From: Burkholderia sp.
GTDB taxonomy: Bacteria; Pseudomonadota; Gammaproteobacteria; Burkholderiales; Burkholderiaceae
Length of the DNA: 19,608 bases
Reading direction: 5' to 3'
Assembly (NCBI GenBank): GCA_028292565.1
Contig: JAQGMD010000188.1
Span: 1-19,608, forward strand
Shown: positions 6,784 through 14,527 of the stretch, in pieces
How positions within the stretch are numbered: the first letter of the stretch is position 1
Layout: every line of letters begins with the position of its first letter
The notes under the pieces: model-generated
What the model was told of the DNA's origin: nothing
Databases searched by the model: none
What the model saw: only the letters and a program-made list of their open reading frames with translations
Program-made: the position numbers and the translations under genes

Positions 6784-8601
6784 ATGTGTGGCATCGTCGG
6801 CGCCGTAGCACAACGCAATATCACCCCGATCCTGTTGGAAGGCCTGAAACGGCTGGAATACCGCGGCTATGACTCCTGCGGCGTTGCCCTGCATGTTGAT
6901 GGACGACTCCAGCGTTCGCGCAGCACATCGCGCGTCGCCGACCTGGAATCGCAGGTCGAAAAAGCCGGCCTGTCCGGCTTTACCGGCATTGCACACACAC
7001 GTTGGGCGACACACGGCGCACCGGCTTCCCATAATGCGCATCCGCATTTCTCGCGGGAGCGCATCGCGCTGGTTCACAACGGCATCATTGAAAACCACGA
7101 CGAATTGCGCGCCGAACTGACCGCCGTTGGCTATGTCTTCGAAAGCCAGACCGATACGGAAGTGATCGCGCACCTGGTCGACCACATGTACACCGGCGAC
7201 CTGTTCGAGACTGTGCAGCAGGCGGTCAAGCGCTTGCATGGCGCCTATGCGATCGCGGTATTCAGCCGCGATGAACCGCACCGCGTGATCGGCGCGCGTC
7301 AGGGTTCGCCGCTGATCGTCGGCGTAGGCAAGGGCGAGAACTTCCTGGCCTCCGATGCGATGGCGCTGGCCGGCACCACCGACCAGATCATTTACCTCGA
7401 AGAAGGCGACGTGGTGGACTTGCAGTTGCAGCGCTACTGGGTGGTCGACGTCGACGGCAAACTGGTCGAGCGTGAAGTACGCACCGTGCACGCGCACACC
7501 GGCGCGGCCGAACTCGGCCCTTACCGCCACTACATGCAGAAGGAAATCTTCGAACAGCCGCGCGCCATCGGCGACACGCTTGAAGGCGTGACGGCGATCA
7601 TGCCGGAACTGTTCGGCGACCAGGCCTACAAGGTCTTCAAGAAAATCGATTCGGTACTGATTCTCGCCTGTGGCACGAGCTATTACGCCGGCCTCACCGC
7701 GAAGTACTGGATCGAGTCGATCGCGCACCTACCTGTGAATGTCGAAATCGCCAGCGAATACCGGTATCGCGACAGCGTGCCGAATCCAAATGCATTGGTC
7801 ATCACGATTTCGCAAAGCGGCGAAACGGCCGACACGCTGGCGGCGCTCAAGCATGCGCGTTCTATGGACATGGTCAACACCCTGACGATCTGCAATGTGT
7901 CTACCAGCGCCATGGTGCGCGAATGCATGCTGTCCTATATCACGCGCGCCGGTGTCGAAGTCGGTGTCGCATCGACCAAGGCGTTTACCACGCAGCTGGC
8001 CGCGCTGTTCCTGCTGACGCTGTCGCTTGCGCAGGTCCGTGGGCATCTGAGTGACGAACAGGAAGCTGCGCACCTGAAAGCGATGCGGCACTTGCCGGTG
8101 GCGATCAGTGCGGTGCTGGCGCTGGAGCCGCAGATCATCGCATGGGCGGAAGAGTTCGCTCGCAAGGAAAACGCGCTATTCCTCGGCCGTGGCCTGCACT
8201 ACCCCATTGCGCTGGAAGGCGCGCTGAAGTTGAAGGAGATCTCTTACATCCACGCCGAAGCGTACCCGGCCGGCGAGCTGAAGCATGGTCCGCTGGCGCT
8301 GGTGACCAAAGAAATGCCGGTCGTTACGGTCGCGCCAAACGATGCGCTGATTGAAAAGCTGAAGTCGAACATGCAGGAAGTGCGCGCGCGCGGCGGCGAG
8401 CTGTATGTGTTCGCTGACTCAGACTCCCGCATCGCGTCCAGCGACGGCGTGCATGTGATCCGCCTGCCGGAGCACTACGGCCACCTGTCGCCGATTCTCC
8501 ATGTGGTGCCATTGCAGTTGCTGGCCTATCACACCGCGCTCGCGCGTGGCACTGACGTCGACAAGCCGCGCAATCTGGCGAAATCGGTGACGGTGGAGTA
8601 A
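6784..8601 (+). CDS. glmS: Glutamine--fructose-6-phosphate aminotransferase (isomerizing)
   Basis: A 605-residue cytoplasmic enzyme that makes glucosamine-6-phosphate from fructose-6-phosphate and glutamine, the entry step to UDP-GlcNAc. The N-terminal glutaminase begins MCGIVGAV, so Cys2 is the nucleophile after Met removal; it also shows HTRWATHG (71-78) and HNGIIEN (98-104). Two SIS sugar-binding domains follow (about 285-425 and 456-597), with CGTSYYAG at 296-303, SQSGE at 343-347, [17 protein letters not shown] at 490-506 and the C-terminal [11 protein letters not shown] with Lys600. Length is normal (E. coli 609). AAGGAG at 6773-6778 is a good ribosome-binding site. No Gram-positive-type glmS ribozyme was recognised in the short leader. 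Confidence 0.97.
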   Translation: MCGIVGAVAQRNITPILLEGLKRLEYRGYDSCGVALHVDGRLQRSRSTSRVADLESQVEKAGLSGFTGIAHTRWATHGAPASHNAHPHFSRERIALVHNGIIENHDELRAELTAVGYVFESQTDTEVIAHLVDHMYTGDLFETVQQAVKRLHGAYAIAVFSRDEPHRVIGARQGSPLIVGVGKGENFLASDAMALAGTTDQIIYLEEGDVVDLQLQRYWVVDVDGKLVEREVRTVHAHTGAAELGPYRHYMQKEIFEQPRAIGDTLEGVTAIMPELFGDQAYKVFKKIDSVLILACGTSYYAGLTAKYWIESIAHLPVNVEIASEYRYRDSVPNPNALVITISQSGETADTLAALKHARSMDMVNTLTICNVSTSAMVRECMLSYITRAGVEVGVASTKAFTTQLAALFLLTLSLAQVRGHLSDEQEAAHLKAMRHLPVAISAVLALEPQIIAWAEEFARKENALFLGRGLHYPIALEGALKLKEISYIHAEAYPAGELKHGPLALVTKEMPVVTVAPNDALIEKLKSNMQEVRARGGELYVFADSDSRIASSDGVHVIRLPEHYGHLSPILHVVPLQLLAYHTALARGTDVDKPRNLAKSVTVE

Positions 8602-8688
8602 GGCGGATTTGCGCCGGTGGTCGCGGTCAAAACAGAAATGACTGACCCCACGGTGGCTTCCGACAGGCTTAATTAATTGTGATCGCAC

Positions 8689-8725
8689 GCAACAAGCGCA
8701 AGCCGAGAGGCAGGCGCTTTGTTGC
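8689..8725 (+). terminator. Hairpin downstream of glmS
   Basis: GCAACAAGCGC (8689-8699) pairs with GCGCTTTGTTGC (8714-8725) with one bulged T, leaving a 14-nt loop. It lies 88 bp past the glmS stop. There is no T-run after it, so it may be a factor-dependent end or an RNA-stabilising 3' structure rather than a classical terminator. Confidence 0.4.
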
Positions 8726-8793
8726 TTATCAGCACCGCTCGGCAAGAACACTTGATGAATATCAAACACGGCGAAAGTAGGCGTGCTTGACGT

Positions 8794-8822
8794 TTGTAAA
8801 GATTACAGCAGTGCACGACAAT
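8794..8822 (+). promoter_or_regulatory. Possible sigma70 promoter upstream of structured leader/sRNA
   Basis: TTGTAA (8794-8799), a 17-bp spacer and GACAAT (8817-8822) make a moderate match to a sigma70 promoter. A transcript from about 8829 would run into the terminator-like hairpin at 8935-8972, giving an RNA of about 145 nt, or read through into the response regulator gene. Confidence 0.35.
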
Positions 8823-8828
8823 AGCTTT

Positions 8829-8972
8829 GTGTCGACTTGGCCGTCTTGCAAGGACAAGGTGGGGTGGTTCCAGGCGAGGCCGCGTTGTTCGTTCGGCCCT
8901 TCTGCACTTTACCTGCCATCTGACAATTCTCGAAGACCGCGCCCACGAGCTCGCGGTCAGTTTTGCTTTTTT
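8829..8972 (+). ncRNA. Candidate small RNA or structured leader
   Basis: Between the possible promoter and the terminator-like hairpin the sequence can form GGCCG/CGGCC (8878-8882 with 8894-8898) and a weaker CTTG-CAAG stem near 8837-8857. I do not recognise a known RNA family and see no c-di-GMP riboswitch (GEMM) consensus. The call rests only on promoter, fold and terminator order. Confidence 0.25.
8935..8972 (+). terminator. Rho-independent terminator-like hairpin just before the response regulator
   Basis: GACCGCG (8935-8941) and CGCGGTC (8952-8958) form a perfect 7-bp GC-rich stem with a 10-nt loop, followed by AGTTTTGCTTTTTT. That is a good intrinsic terminator, yet it ends only 16 nt before the response regulator start codon, leaving little room for a separate promoter. 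It may be an attenuator. Confidence 0.65.
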
Positions 8973-8988
8973 AACAAGATCGGATGCA

Positions 8989-9342
8989 ATGCCAATTTCG
9001 TCGCTCCATGTCCTCGTTGTAGAAGACGACCAGGGTTCCCGGGATCTTCTTCACGAAATGATCTCGTATCTTGGGCATGAGGTCGTGTGCGTTGCCACCG
9101 CGGAAGAAGCCCTTGAACCTCTGGCAAACAGCAGGTTCGACACCCTGATCGCCGACATCAACTTGCCAGGCATGTCCGGTATCGCTCTTGCCGAAAAGGC
9201 AGTGGAGACGGCACCGGGGATGAAAATCGTTTTTGCGTCTGGCTACAGCTATCTGGTTACCGATAAAACCGGCTTTGCATTCACTCTGCTGCCGAAGCCT
9301 TTTAATCTCTCCCAGCTGCGCCACGCAATAGAGGCGAGCTAA
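8989..9342 (+). CDS. Single-domain response regulator (CheY-like receiver)
   Basis: A 117-residue protein that is only a receiver domain. The acidic pocket is Asp13/Asp14 (VVEDD), the phosphoacceptor Asp56 (LIADINLPGMSG), the switch residue Ser84 (FASGY) and the invariant Lys103 (LPKPF). No output domain follows. The ATG at 8989 was chosen because it falls just before the first beta strand; an in-frame ATG at 8827 would add 54 low-complexity, Arg-rich residues translated across the terminator-like hairpin. No histidine kinase is in the window, so the partner is unknown. The next gene, 101 bp downstream, is a PAS-PAS-GGDEF-EAL protein with its own promoter, suggesting but not proving a shared signalling role. 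Confidence 0.9.
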   Translation: MPISSLHVLVVEDDQGSRDLLHEMISYLGHEVVCVATAEEALEPLANSRFDTLIADINLPGMSGIALAEKAVETAPGMKIVFASGYSYLVTDKTGFAFTLLPKPFNLSQLRHAIEAS

Positions 9343-9390
9343 TTCCCTTCCCGTACGGCAACACGCTTTCCTCGGCGAACTAAGCGATCT

Positions 9391-9418
9391 TTGACATTGT
9401 CGAATGTCGACTTAATAT
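9391..9418 (+). promoter_or_regulatory. Sigma70-type promoter of GGDEF-EAL gene A, with internal palindrome
   Basis: TTGACA (9391-9396), a 16-bp spacer and TAATAT (9413-9418) make a strong sigma70-like promoter, with a start expected near 9425 and a short leader to the ATG at 9444. The spacer contains GACATTGTCGAATGTC (9393-9408), a perfect 6-4-6 inverted repeat overlapping the -35, which could be a repressor site. Confidence 0.65.
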
Positions 9419-9443
9419 TTCGCAAGACTCTCCCAGGAAAACT

Positions 9444-11534
9444 ATGCACAAGAGTCTAGAAGTTTATCGAAGCATTGCGGAGCAGGCGGCTGACTCGATT
9501 TTCGTCACGGATGAACACAGCCGTATCACCTACCAGAATCCGGAGGCACGCCGGGTTTTCGGATTCAGCCACGAGGAACTCATCGGGCAGTGCATTAACG
9601 ACAAGATTCACCATCATTATCCCGACGGCCGGCCATTCCCGCTGGACGCATGCAAGGTCCATCGCGCCGCGCTCCATGGCGAGACGACGCGTGACTTCGT
9701 TTGGACAGTATTCCGCAAGGACGGCTCGACGTTTTCCGCGTCGTGCACCACATCGCCCCTCTACTTTGAGGGAGAACGCATCGGTGCACTGTTCTTCGCT
9801 ACTGATATCACAGCACGCAAGAACGCAGAGGATGCGCTACTCAAAAGCACCGAGAAGTTGCGTATCGCGACCGAGGCGGCCGAACTCGGCCAGTACGATT
9901 ATTACCCGCAAACCGGGGAAATGATCTGGAGCGACCGGATGAAGCAATATTTCGGTCTGTCTACGGATGCGCCGGTCACCCAGGAAGTCTTTTTCGCTTG
10001 CCTGCACCCGGAAGATCGTGACCGCGCCCGCGAAATGCTCGATGCCGCTTTTGATCCGTACGGCGGAGGTCGGTACGAATCCGAATACCGGACTGTCGGT
10101 TCGGTGCACCGCGAAGAGCGATGGATCGCCGCAAAGGGTCAGGTGTTCTTCGATGACGGCGGCCGGCCGGTGCGCCATGTCGGCTGCACGATGGATATTA
10201 CGCAGCGCAAGGACACCGAAAAACTCGTACGCGACGCATCCCAGCATGACAGCCTCACGGGACTGCCGAACCGTTCGCTGCTGTTTGAATATTGCAGCCA
10301 TCTGTTGGCGATGTCAGAGCGTACAGGCGAGAGCGGCGCGGTGCTTTTCATAGACCTCGACCGCTTCAAGCCGATCAACGATCTTTACGGCCACGAGGTC
10401 GGCGACAGGGTGCTGCAGGAAGTCGCGCGACGGCTTCAGGCCTGCACCAGGAAAGAAGATATCGTCAGTAGATTGGGCGGCGATGAATTCATCGTCGTGC
10501 TACCGCGCATCGATTCGACTCACGCAGCCGCGACGGTGGCCAAGCATATCCTGTCCGCAGTCGGGTTGCCGTTTGAGATCGATACCCTGCAGCTGGAAGT
10601 ATCGCCATCGATCGGCATCAGTCTGTTTCCGAAACACTCGGGCGACCTCGAAACGCTGATCCGGTATGCCGACCTGGCAATGTATTCGGCCAAGAAGAGC
10701 GGCCGCAACAGCTTCCGGCTGTACACGCCGGGGCTCGACGAACAGGCGAGCGAGAGCCTGCGCCTGGAAATACACCTGAAGCAGGCGATAGAGTGCAACG
10801 GCATGGCACTCTATTATCAGCCGATCATCGATATCGAAACCGGCCAGCTGACCGGCGTCGAGGCACTGATCCGCCTGCCGGACGAGAGCGGCAAGTTGTG
10901 GGGACCGGATCAATTCATTCCCATCGCGGAGTCCGCGGGCCTGATCAATCGGCTGGGCGACTGGGTGGCGGAAGAAGCATGCCGGCAGCACCAGAATTGG
11001 CGCAGTGCCGGCCTGCCTCCGGTGAACATTGCGATCAATGTCTCGCCAGTGCAGTTTCGCCAGCGCGCCTTCGCTTCCCAACTTGCCGCCACCGTGGCCG
11101 ACTCAGGCATTGATCCGGAATGCCTGCAAATCGAAGTAACCGAAAGCATGGTGATGGACAATTTGCCGCAGACCATCGCGACGCTGCATAAGATCAGGTC
11201 GATGGGGATCCACATTGCGTTGGATGATTTCGGCACCGGCTATTCCAGCCTCAGTTACCTGAGCAGCCTGCCTTTGGACAAACTCAAGATCGACCGCTCG
11301 TTCATCAGCCAGATCGGCACTCATCTGCCGAGCCAGTCCATCACTGAAGCGATCATTGCGCTCGGGCGCAGTCTCAACCTGAAGGTGGTGGGCGAAGGTA
11401 TCGAGTCAGAACAGGCGTGGGAATATCTCCGCGACCACGGCTGCGACCAGGGGCAAGGCTACCTGTTCAGCAAGCCGCTGCCCGCAAACGAATTCGAGTC
11501 CTGGTATCGCGATCATTTGCGCCAGTATCACTAG
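9444..11534 (+). CDS. PAS-PAS-GGDEF-EAL protein (gene A), c-di-GMP turnover
   Basis: A 696-residue soluble protein with no membrane segment. Domains in order: PAS/PAC (about 5-127), a second PAS of the PAS_3 type (about 137-257), GGDEF (about 260-430) and EAL (about 440-690). GGDEF is intact at 345-349 and the product-inhibition RxxD at 336-339 stands five residues before it. The EAL side keeps Glu473 (EAL), Asn532, Glu564 and Glu567 (EVTES), Asp594-Asp595 (DDFGTGYSS), Lys615 and Asp617 (KIDRS), Glu651 (GEGIES) and Gln671 (QGY). Both activities are therefore possible: cyclase from two GTP, and phosphodiesterase to pGpG. AGGA at 9435-9438 is a suitable ribosome-binding site. The PAS ligand is unknown. 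Confidence 0.95.
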   Translation: MHKSLEVYRSIAEQAADSIFVTDEHSRITYQNPEARRVFGFSHEELIGQCINDKIHHHYPDGRPFPLDACKVHRAALHGETTRDFVWTVFRKDGSTFSASCTTSPLYFEGERIGALFFATDITARKNAEDALLKSTEKLRIATEAAELGQYDYYPQTGEMIWSDRMKQYFGLSTDAPVTQEVFFACLHPEDRDRAREMLDAAFDPYGGGRYESEYRTVGSVHREERWIAAKGQVFFDDGGRPVRHVGCTMDITQRKDTEKLVRDASQHDSLTGLPNRSLLFEYCSHLLAMSERTGESGAVLFIDLDRFKPINDLYGHEVGDRVLQEVARRLQACTRKEDIVSRLGGDEFIVVLPRIDSTHAAATVAKHILSAVGLPFEIDTLQLEVSPSIGISLFPKHSGDLETLIRYADLAMYSAKKSGRNSFRLYTPGLDEQASESLRLEIHLKQAIECNGMALYYQPIIDIETGQLTGVEALIRLPDESGKLWGPDQFIPIAESAGLINRLGDWVAEEACRQHQNWRSAGLPPVNIAINVSPVQFRQRAFASQLAATVADSGIDPECLQIEVTESMVMDNLPQTIATLHKIRSMGIHIALDDFGTGYSSLSYLSSLPLDKLKIDRSFISQIGTHLPSQSITEAIIALGRSLNLKVVGEGIESEQAWEYLRDHGCDQGQGYLFSKPLPANEFESWYRDHLRQYH

Positions 11535-11555
11535 TCCTGGCTGAACAATCTTCTC

Positions 11556-11592
11556 GTGAGCGTAGGGCGCATTACCAGGTGCCCTACCTCAC
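11556..11592. repeat. Strong inverted repeat downstream of gene A
   Basis: GTGAG-C-GTAGGGC (11556-11568) pairs with GCCCTACCTCAC (11581-11592): a 12-bp stem with a single bulged C and a 12-nt loop. It begins 21 bp after the gene A stop. No T-run follows. It may act as a 3' end structure or be a degenerate palindromic intergenic repeat. Confidence 0.55.
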
Positions 11593-11618
11593 TGAATATG
11601 CCTGTCAAACGGTAAAAG

Positions 11619-11648
11619 TTGCAAACTACCTACATTCGGTAATCAAAT
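11619..11648 (+). promoter_or_regulatory. Possible promoter of GGDEF-EAL gene B
   Basis: TTGCAA (11619-11624) and TCAAAT (11643-11648) are separated by 18 bp. The match to sigma70 is moderate. Just after it, ACCATG (11654-11659) and CATGGT (11668-11673) form a perfect 6-8-6 inverted repeat in what would be the leader. Confidence 0.4.
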
Positions 11649-11686
11649 ATCACACCATGTATTTCCTCATGGTAATATTTTCTCCC

Positions 11687-11714
11687 GCCTGAGGCTTTTT
11701 GAGCCTTTTCAGGC
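11687..11714 (+). terminator. Terminator-like hairpin 16 nt before gene B
   Basis: GCCTGA (11687-11692) pairs with TCAGGC (11709-11714), and inside it AGGCT/AGCCT pair around TTTTG with T residues following. It could end transcription from gene A, or act as a leader hairpin that affects expression of gene B, whose ATG is at 11731. Confidence 0.45.
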
Positions 11715-11730
11715 CTCTGGATCAGTTTCT

Positions 11731-14493
11731 ATGCTGCATTCATGCCAGATTCATCAGTTTAAAGCGCGTGTCCTGGCGATCGCTGGCCTGAGGCAGCGCT
11801 TTGCCGACAGCAAGCGCAACCTGGATTTCCTCCGCGGCAGTATCTACAGCATTCTTGCCTGGCCCTTCATTTGCCTGCTCCTGACGGCTTTGCTCTGGGG
11901 CGTGATCCTCACCAAGCTCGAGAACGACAAGACGACTATTAAACAAAATGCGTTCAAACACGCATCGTCCTTGTCAAAAGGCTACGCCGAACAACTCGCG
12001 CGCACGGTCGATCAAATCGACCAGATTACGCTGACACTCAAGTACTACTGGAAGGAAAGGCGCGGCGCGCTCCATCTGGAAAAACAACTGGAGGAAGGCC
12101 TTTATCCCGCTTCCGGCCAACTGTATGTGACCTTAGTGGACCGCTATGGCACACGCGTGGCGAGCACCATGCGGCTCGAAAAGAAACCGGCGCCCAGCCT
12201 CGCCGTAAGGGATTTTTTCCGGCAGCACAGGGACGATGCGTCGAAAGGCCTGCTGATCAGCCCTGCCGAGCCCGGGCTGCGGTCGCGAGAGAAGCTGGTG
12301 CGCTTCAGTCGCAGGCTTGAGACTGCGGAGGGCGCTTTCGACGGACTTGTCATTGTGTCAGTAGCGCCGGCCTACCTGGCATCGTTTACGGATGTATCAA
12401 GCCTGAGCAAGAACGATTTCCTCACGGTGCGGAGAAGCGACGGGCCATTGCTGGCGGCCGAAACCGGCGACGGCATCGACCCGCTGACCGCCGTTGTCGG
12501 GTCGCCTCCCGTGTTCGAATCCGACCGGGGCGTCGCCGCGATGGCGGGCGAAAAATTTGCCGACGGCGAGTCGCGTATCGTTGCATGGCACAAGCTGTCC
12601 AATTATCCCCTGGTATCCACCGTCGGCCTGTCGGAACAGGAAATCGCGGAATCGTATCGGCTCATGGCGCGGGACTACCGTCACATGGCGGTCGCCGCGA
12701 CCCTGTTCCTGTTGCTGGCGGCGCTCGTCGGCATGGTTGTTTCGTCACGGCTGGCGTGGAGGAAGCAGCAAGCGGAGGAAGTCAAGAACGCTTATCGCCT
12801 GGCAACCGACGGCGCACGTGAAGGCTTCTACATGATGCGGGCGGTGTATGACGAAAACGATGGCATCGTCGACTTCCTGTTCGAGGATTGCAATGAACGC
12901 GGCGCCGCGTACTACGCCACGACCAAGGCGCAGTTGATCGGCATGAAGTTCACCGACCTGTATTCGGCGACCAATGCGCAGCACATATTGGGCAGGTACC
13001 TGCGCGCGATGGAGACCGGTTTTTATGAAGACGAAGTCCGGGTCTGGCCGCACAGTCCGCTGCAGGCGACATGGATCCATCGCCGGTTGGTGCGCTCGGG
13101 CGAAGGCCTGGCGGTGACGCTGCGCGACATTTCCGATATGAAGGCCCAGGAAGAAGCGCTGTCGCGGCTGGCCAATGCCGATGCCGTCACCGCCCTGCCC
13201 AACCGCCACTGGCTCATCAATTACCTGCCCGATGCGCTAACCAAGGCGAGGAACAGGAATACAGTACTGGCGCTGCTGTTCGTCGACCTTGATGATTTCA
13301 AGAATATCAACGACACGCTGGGCCACGCCAGCGGCGATGAATTGCTGCAAGCAGTGGCTACGCGCTTGCAGGCCATGCTGCGACCTCAAGACAGCGTGGT
13401 GCGCCTGGGGGGCGACGAATTCACCATCATCATCGAACATGTCGAAGGCCATGCGGATGTGTCCCGCGTGGCCGAGCGCATCATGAAGTCGCTGGGTGAA
13501 CCGTTTATGCTGTCCGGCGGAAGCAGCCATGAAATGCATGCGTCGATCGGCATCAGCATGTTCCCGCAGGATGGCAACGATGGGCCCACGCTGCTCAAGC
13601 ACGCCGATATCGCGATGTATGCGGCCAAAACCAGCGGCAAGGGCCATTACGAGTTTTACCAGCCGTTCCTGTCGGAAAACCTGGTGGTGCGGCTGGACCG
13701 GGAACAGGCATTGCGCAAGGCGATCGAACATGATGAGTTCGTGTTGTACTACCAACCGCGTGTCGATACCTTTAGCGGCCAGCTGCGCAGCATGGAAGCG
13801 CTGGTACGCTGGATGCGACCGGATCACGGCCCGGTTCCGCCGCTGGAATTCATCCCGATGGCCGAGGATACCGGGCTGATCGTGCCACTCGGCGAACTGG
13901 TGATCCGCAAGGCCTGCGCCCAACTGGCGCAATGGAAGGCACAGCAATTGCCTGTGGTGCCGGTCTCGATCAACGTGTCGCCCAAGCAGTTCAGCCAGGG
14001 CAACCTGAGCGCTTTGTTTGCCATCTGCATGGCCGATCATTCCATCGATCCCTCGCTGATTGAAATCGAAATCACCGAATCCTGCATGATGGGTGAAGAC
14101 CACAAGGTGACGGCGGAACTGGCGGCCCTCGAATCACTGGGGATCAAATTGCTGGTCGACGATTTCGGCACCGGCTATTCATCCCTGTCGCAATTGCAGC
14201 GGCTGGACCTGGATGTGTTGAAGGTAGACCGGGCCTTTACCGCTCAACTGTGCAATGGCAAAGAAGGCGAAGCGCTGTTCATGGCGATCCTGTCGATGGC
14301 GCATGTGCTGGGGATGGGCGTGGTGGCTGAAGGAGTGGAGACGATCGAACAGCTGCGCGTACTGCAGGCCCTGTCTTGCAACGAGGTGCAGGGCTATTTC
14401 ATTTCACCGCCGGTGCCGGCCGACCAGATACCCATGTTGATGCGCAAGCGCTTCCTGTTTCCGGAGTTGGAGCAACTGGCGCTGGCTATCTGA
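11731..14493 (+). CDS. Membrane sensor Cache-PAS-GGDEF-EAL protein (gene B)
   Basis: A 920-residue inner-membrane protein. Membrane helices lie at about 40-61 and 320-338 and bracket a roughly 255-residue periplasmic domain with dCache/PDC-type traits (LVDRYGTRVAS at 135-145, DFFRQH at 161-166, then an LVRFSRRL strand and DGLVIVSV). A PAS domain (about 352-472) follows, then GGDEF (about 475-645) and EAL (about 655-905). GGDEF is intact at 560-564 with RxxD at 551-554. EAL residues are kept: Glu689, Asn748, Glu780 and Glu783 (EITES), Asp810-Asp811, Lys831 and Asp833, Glu867 (AEGVET) and Gln887. It should sense an extracytoplasmic ligand and change c-di-GMP; direction cannot be told from sequence. 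No clear ribosome-binding site precedes the ATG at 11731. Confidence 0.95.
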   Translation: MLHSCQIHQFKARVLAIAGLRQRFADSKRNLDFLRGSIYSILAWPFICLLLTALLWGVILTKLENDKTTIKQNAFKHASSLSKGYAEQLARTVDQIDQITLTLKYYWKERRGALHLEKQLEEGLYPASGQLYVTLVDRYGTRVASTMRLEKKPAPSLAVRDFFRQHRDDASKGLLISPAEPGLRSREKLVRFSRRLETAEGAFDGLVIVSVAPAYLASFTDVSSLSKNDFLTVRRSDGPLLAAETGDGIDPLTAVVGSPPVFESDRGVAAMAGEKFADGESRIVAWHKLSNYPLVSTVGLSEQEIAESYRLMARDYRHMAVAATLFLLLAALVGMVVSSRLAWRKQQAEEVKNAYRLATDGAREGFYMMRAVYDENDGIVDFLFEDCNERGAAYYATTKAQLIGMKFTDLYSATNAQHILGRYLRAMETGFYEDEVRVWPHSPLQATWIHRRLVRSGEGLAVTLRDISDMKAQEEALSRLANADAVTALPNRHWLINYLPDALTKARNRNTVLALLFVDLDDFKNINDTLGHASGDELLQAVATRLQAMLRPQDSVVRLGGDEFTIIIEHVEGHADVSRVAERIMKSLGEPFMLSGGSSHEMHASIGISMFPQDGNDGPTLLKHADIAMYAAKTSGKGHYEFYQPFLSENLVVRLDREQALRKAIEHDEFVLYYQPRVDTFSGQLRSMEALVRWMRPDHGPVPPLEFIPMAEDTGLIVPLGELVIRKACAQLAQWKAQQLPVVPVSINVSPKQFSQGNLSALFAICMADHSIDPSLIEIEITESCMMGEDHKVTAELAALESLGIKLLVDDFGTGYSSLSQLQRLDLDVLKVDRAFTAQLCNGKEGEALFMAILSMAHVLGMGVVAEGVETIEQLRVLQALSCNEVQGYFISPPVPADQIPMLMRKRFLFPELEQLALAI

Positions 14494-14527
14494 CGCGATT
14501 CATAGGGCGTAGGATGCGCCACGCGGA
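14494..14527. other. Short convergent gap between genes B and C with small palindrome
   Basis: Only 34 bp separate the stops of gene B (+) and gene C (-). It contains TAGGGCGTAGGATGCGCC and a GCGT/ACGC inverted pair (14507-14510 with 14521-14524). The GTAGG-TGCGC content recalls the palindromes after genes A and D. No T-run is present. Confidence 0.35.

Larger units (their letters stand above)
8602..8988. other. 387-bp gene-free stretch after glmS
   Basis: No protein gene is convincing here; the readings present are short and lack family features. It holds a bulged hairpin after glmS, a possible sigma70-type promoter, two further hairpins and a terminator-like structure right before the response regulator start. 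These are listed separately. The layout fits either a small RNA gene or a structured leader of the response regulator. Confidence 0.5.

Noticed and set aside
6742..7728. Long minus-strand frame antisense to glmS
   Set aside because: Fully opposite conserved GlmS catalytic sequence; no family match.
8829..8934. c-di-GMP riboswitch before the signalling genes
   Set aside because: It was an attractive idea in this context, but I see no GEMM-type conserved core here or before genes A and B.
8827..8988. N-terminal extension of the response regulator from the ATG at 8827
   Set aside because: The added 54 residues are Arg-rich, unlike any receiver domain, and would be translated through a terminator-like hairpin; the ATG at 8989 suits the fold.
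8787..9080. Plus-strand frame of 97 residues overlapping the response regulator start
   Set aside because: It is out of frame with the receiver domain, rich in Arg, Pro and Cys, and has no family features.
13237..14103. Minus-strand frame antisense to gene B
   Set aside because: Opposite intact GGDEF and EAL motifs; composition typical of antisense translation of GC-rich coding DNA.
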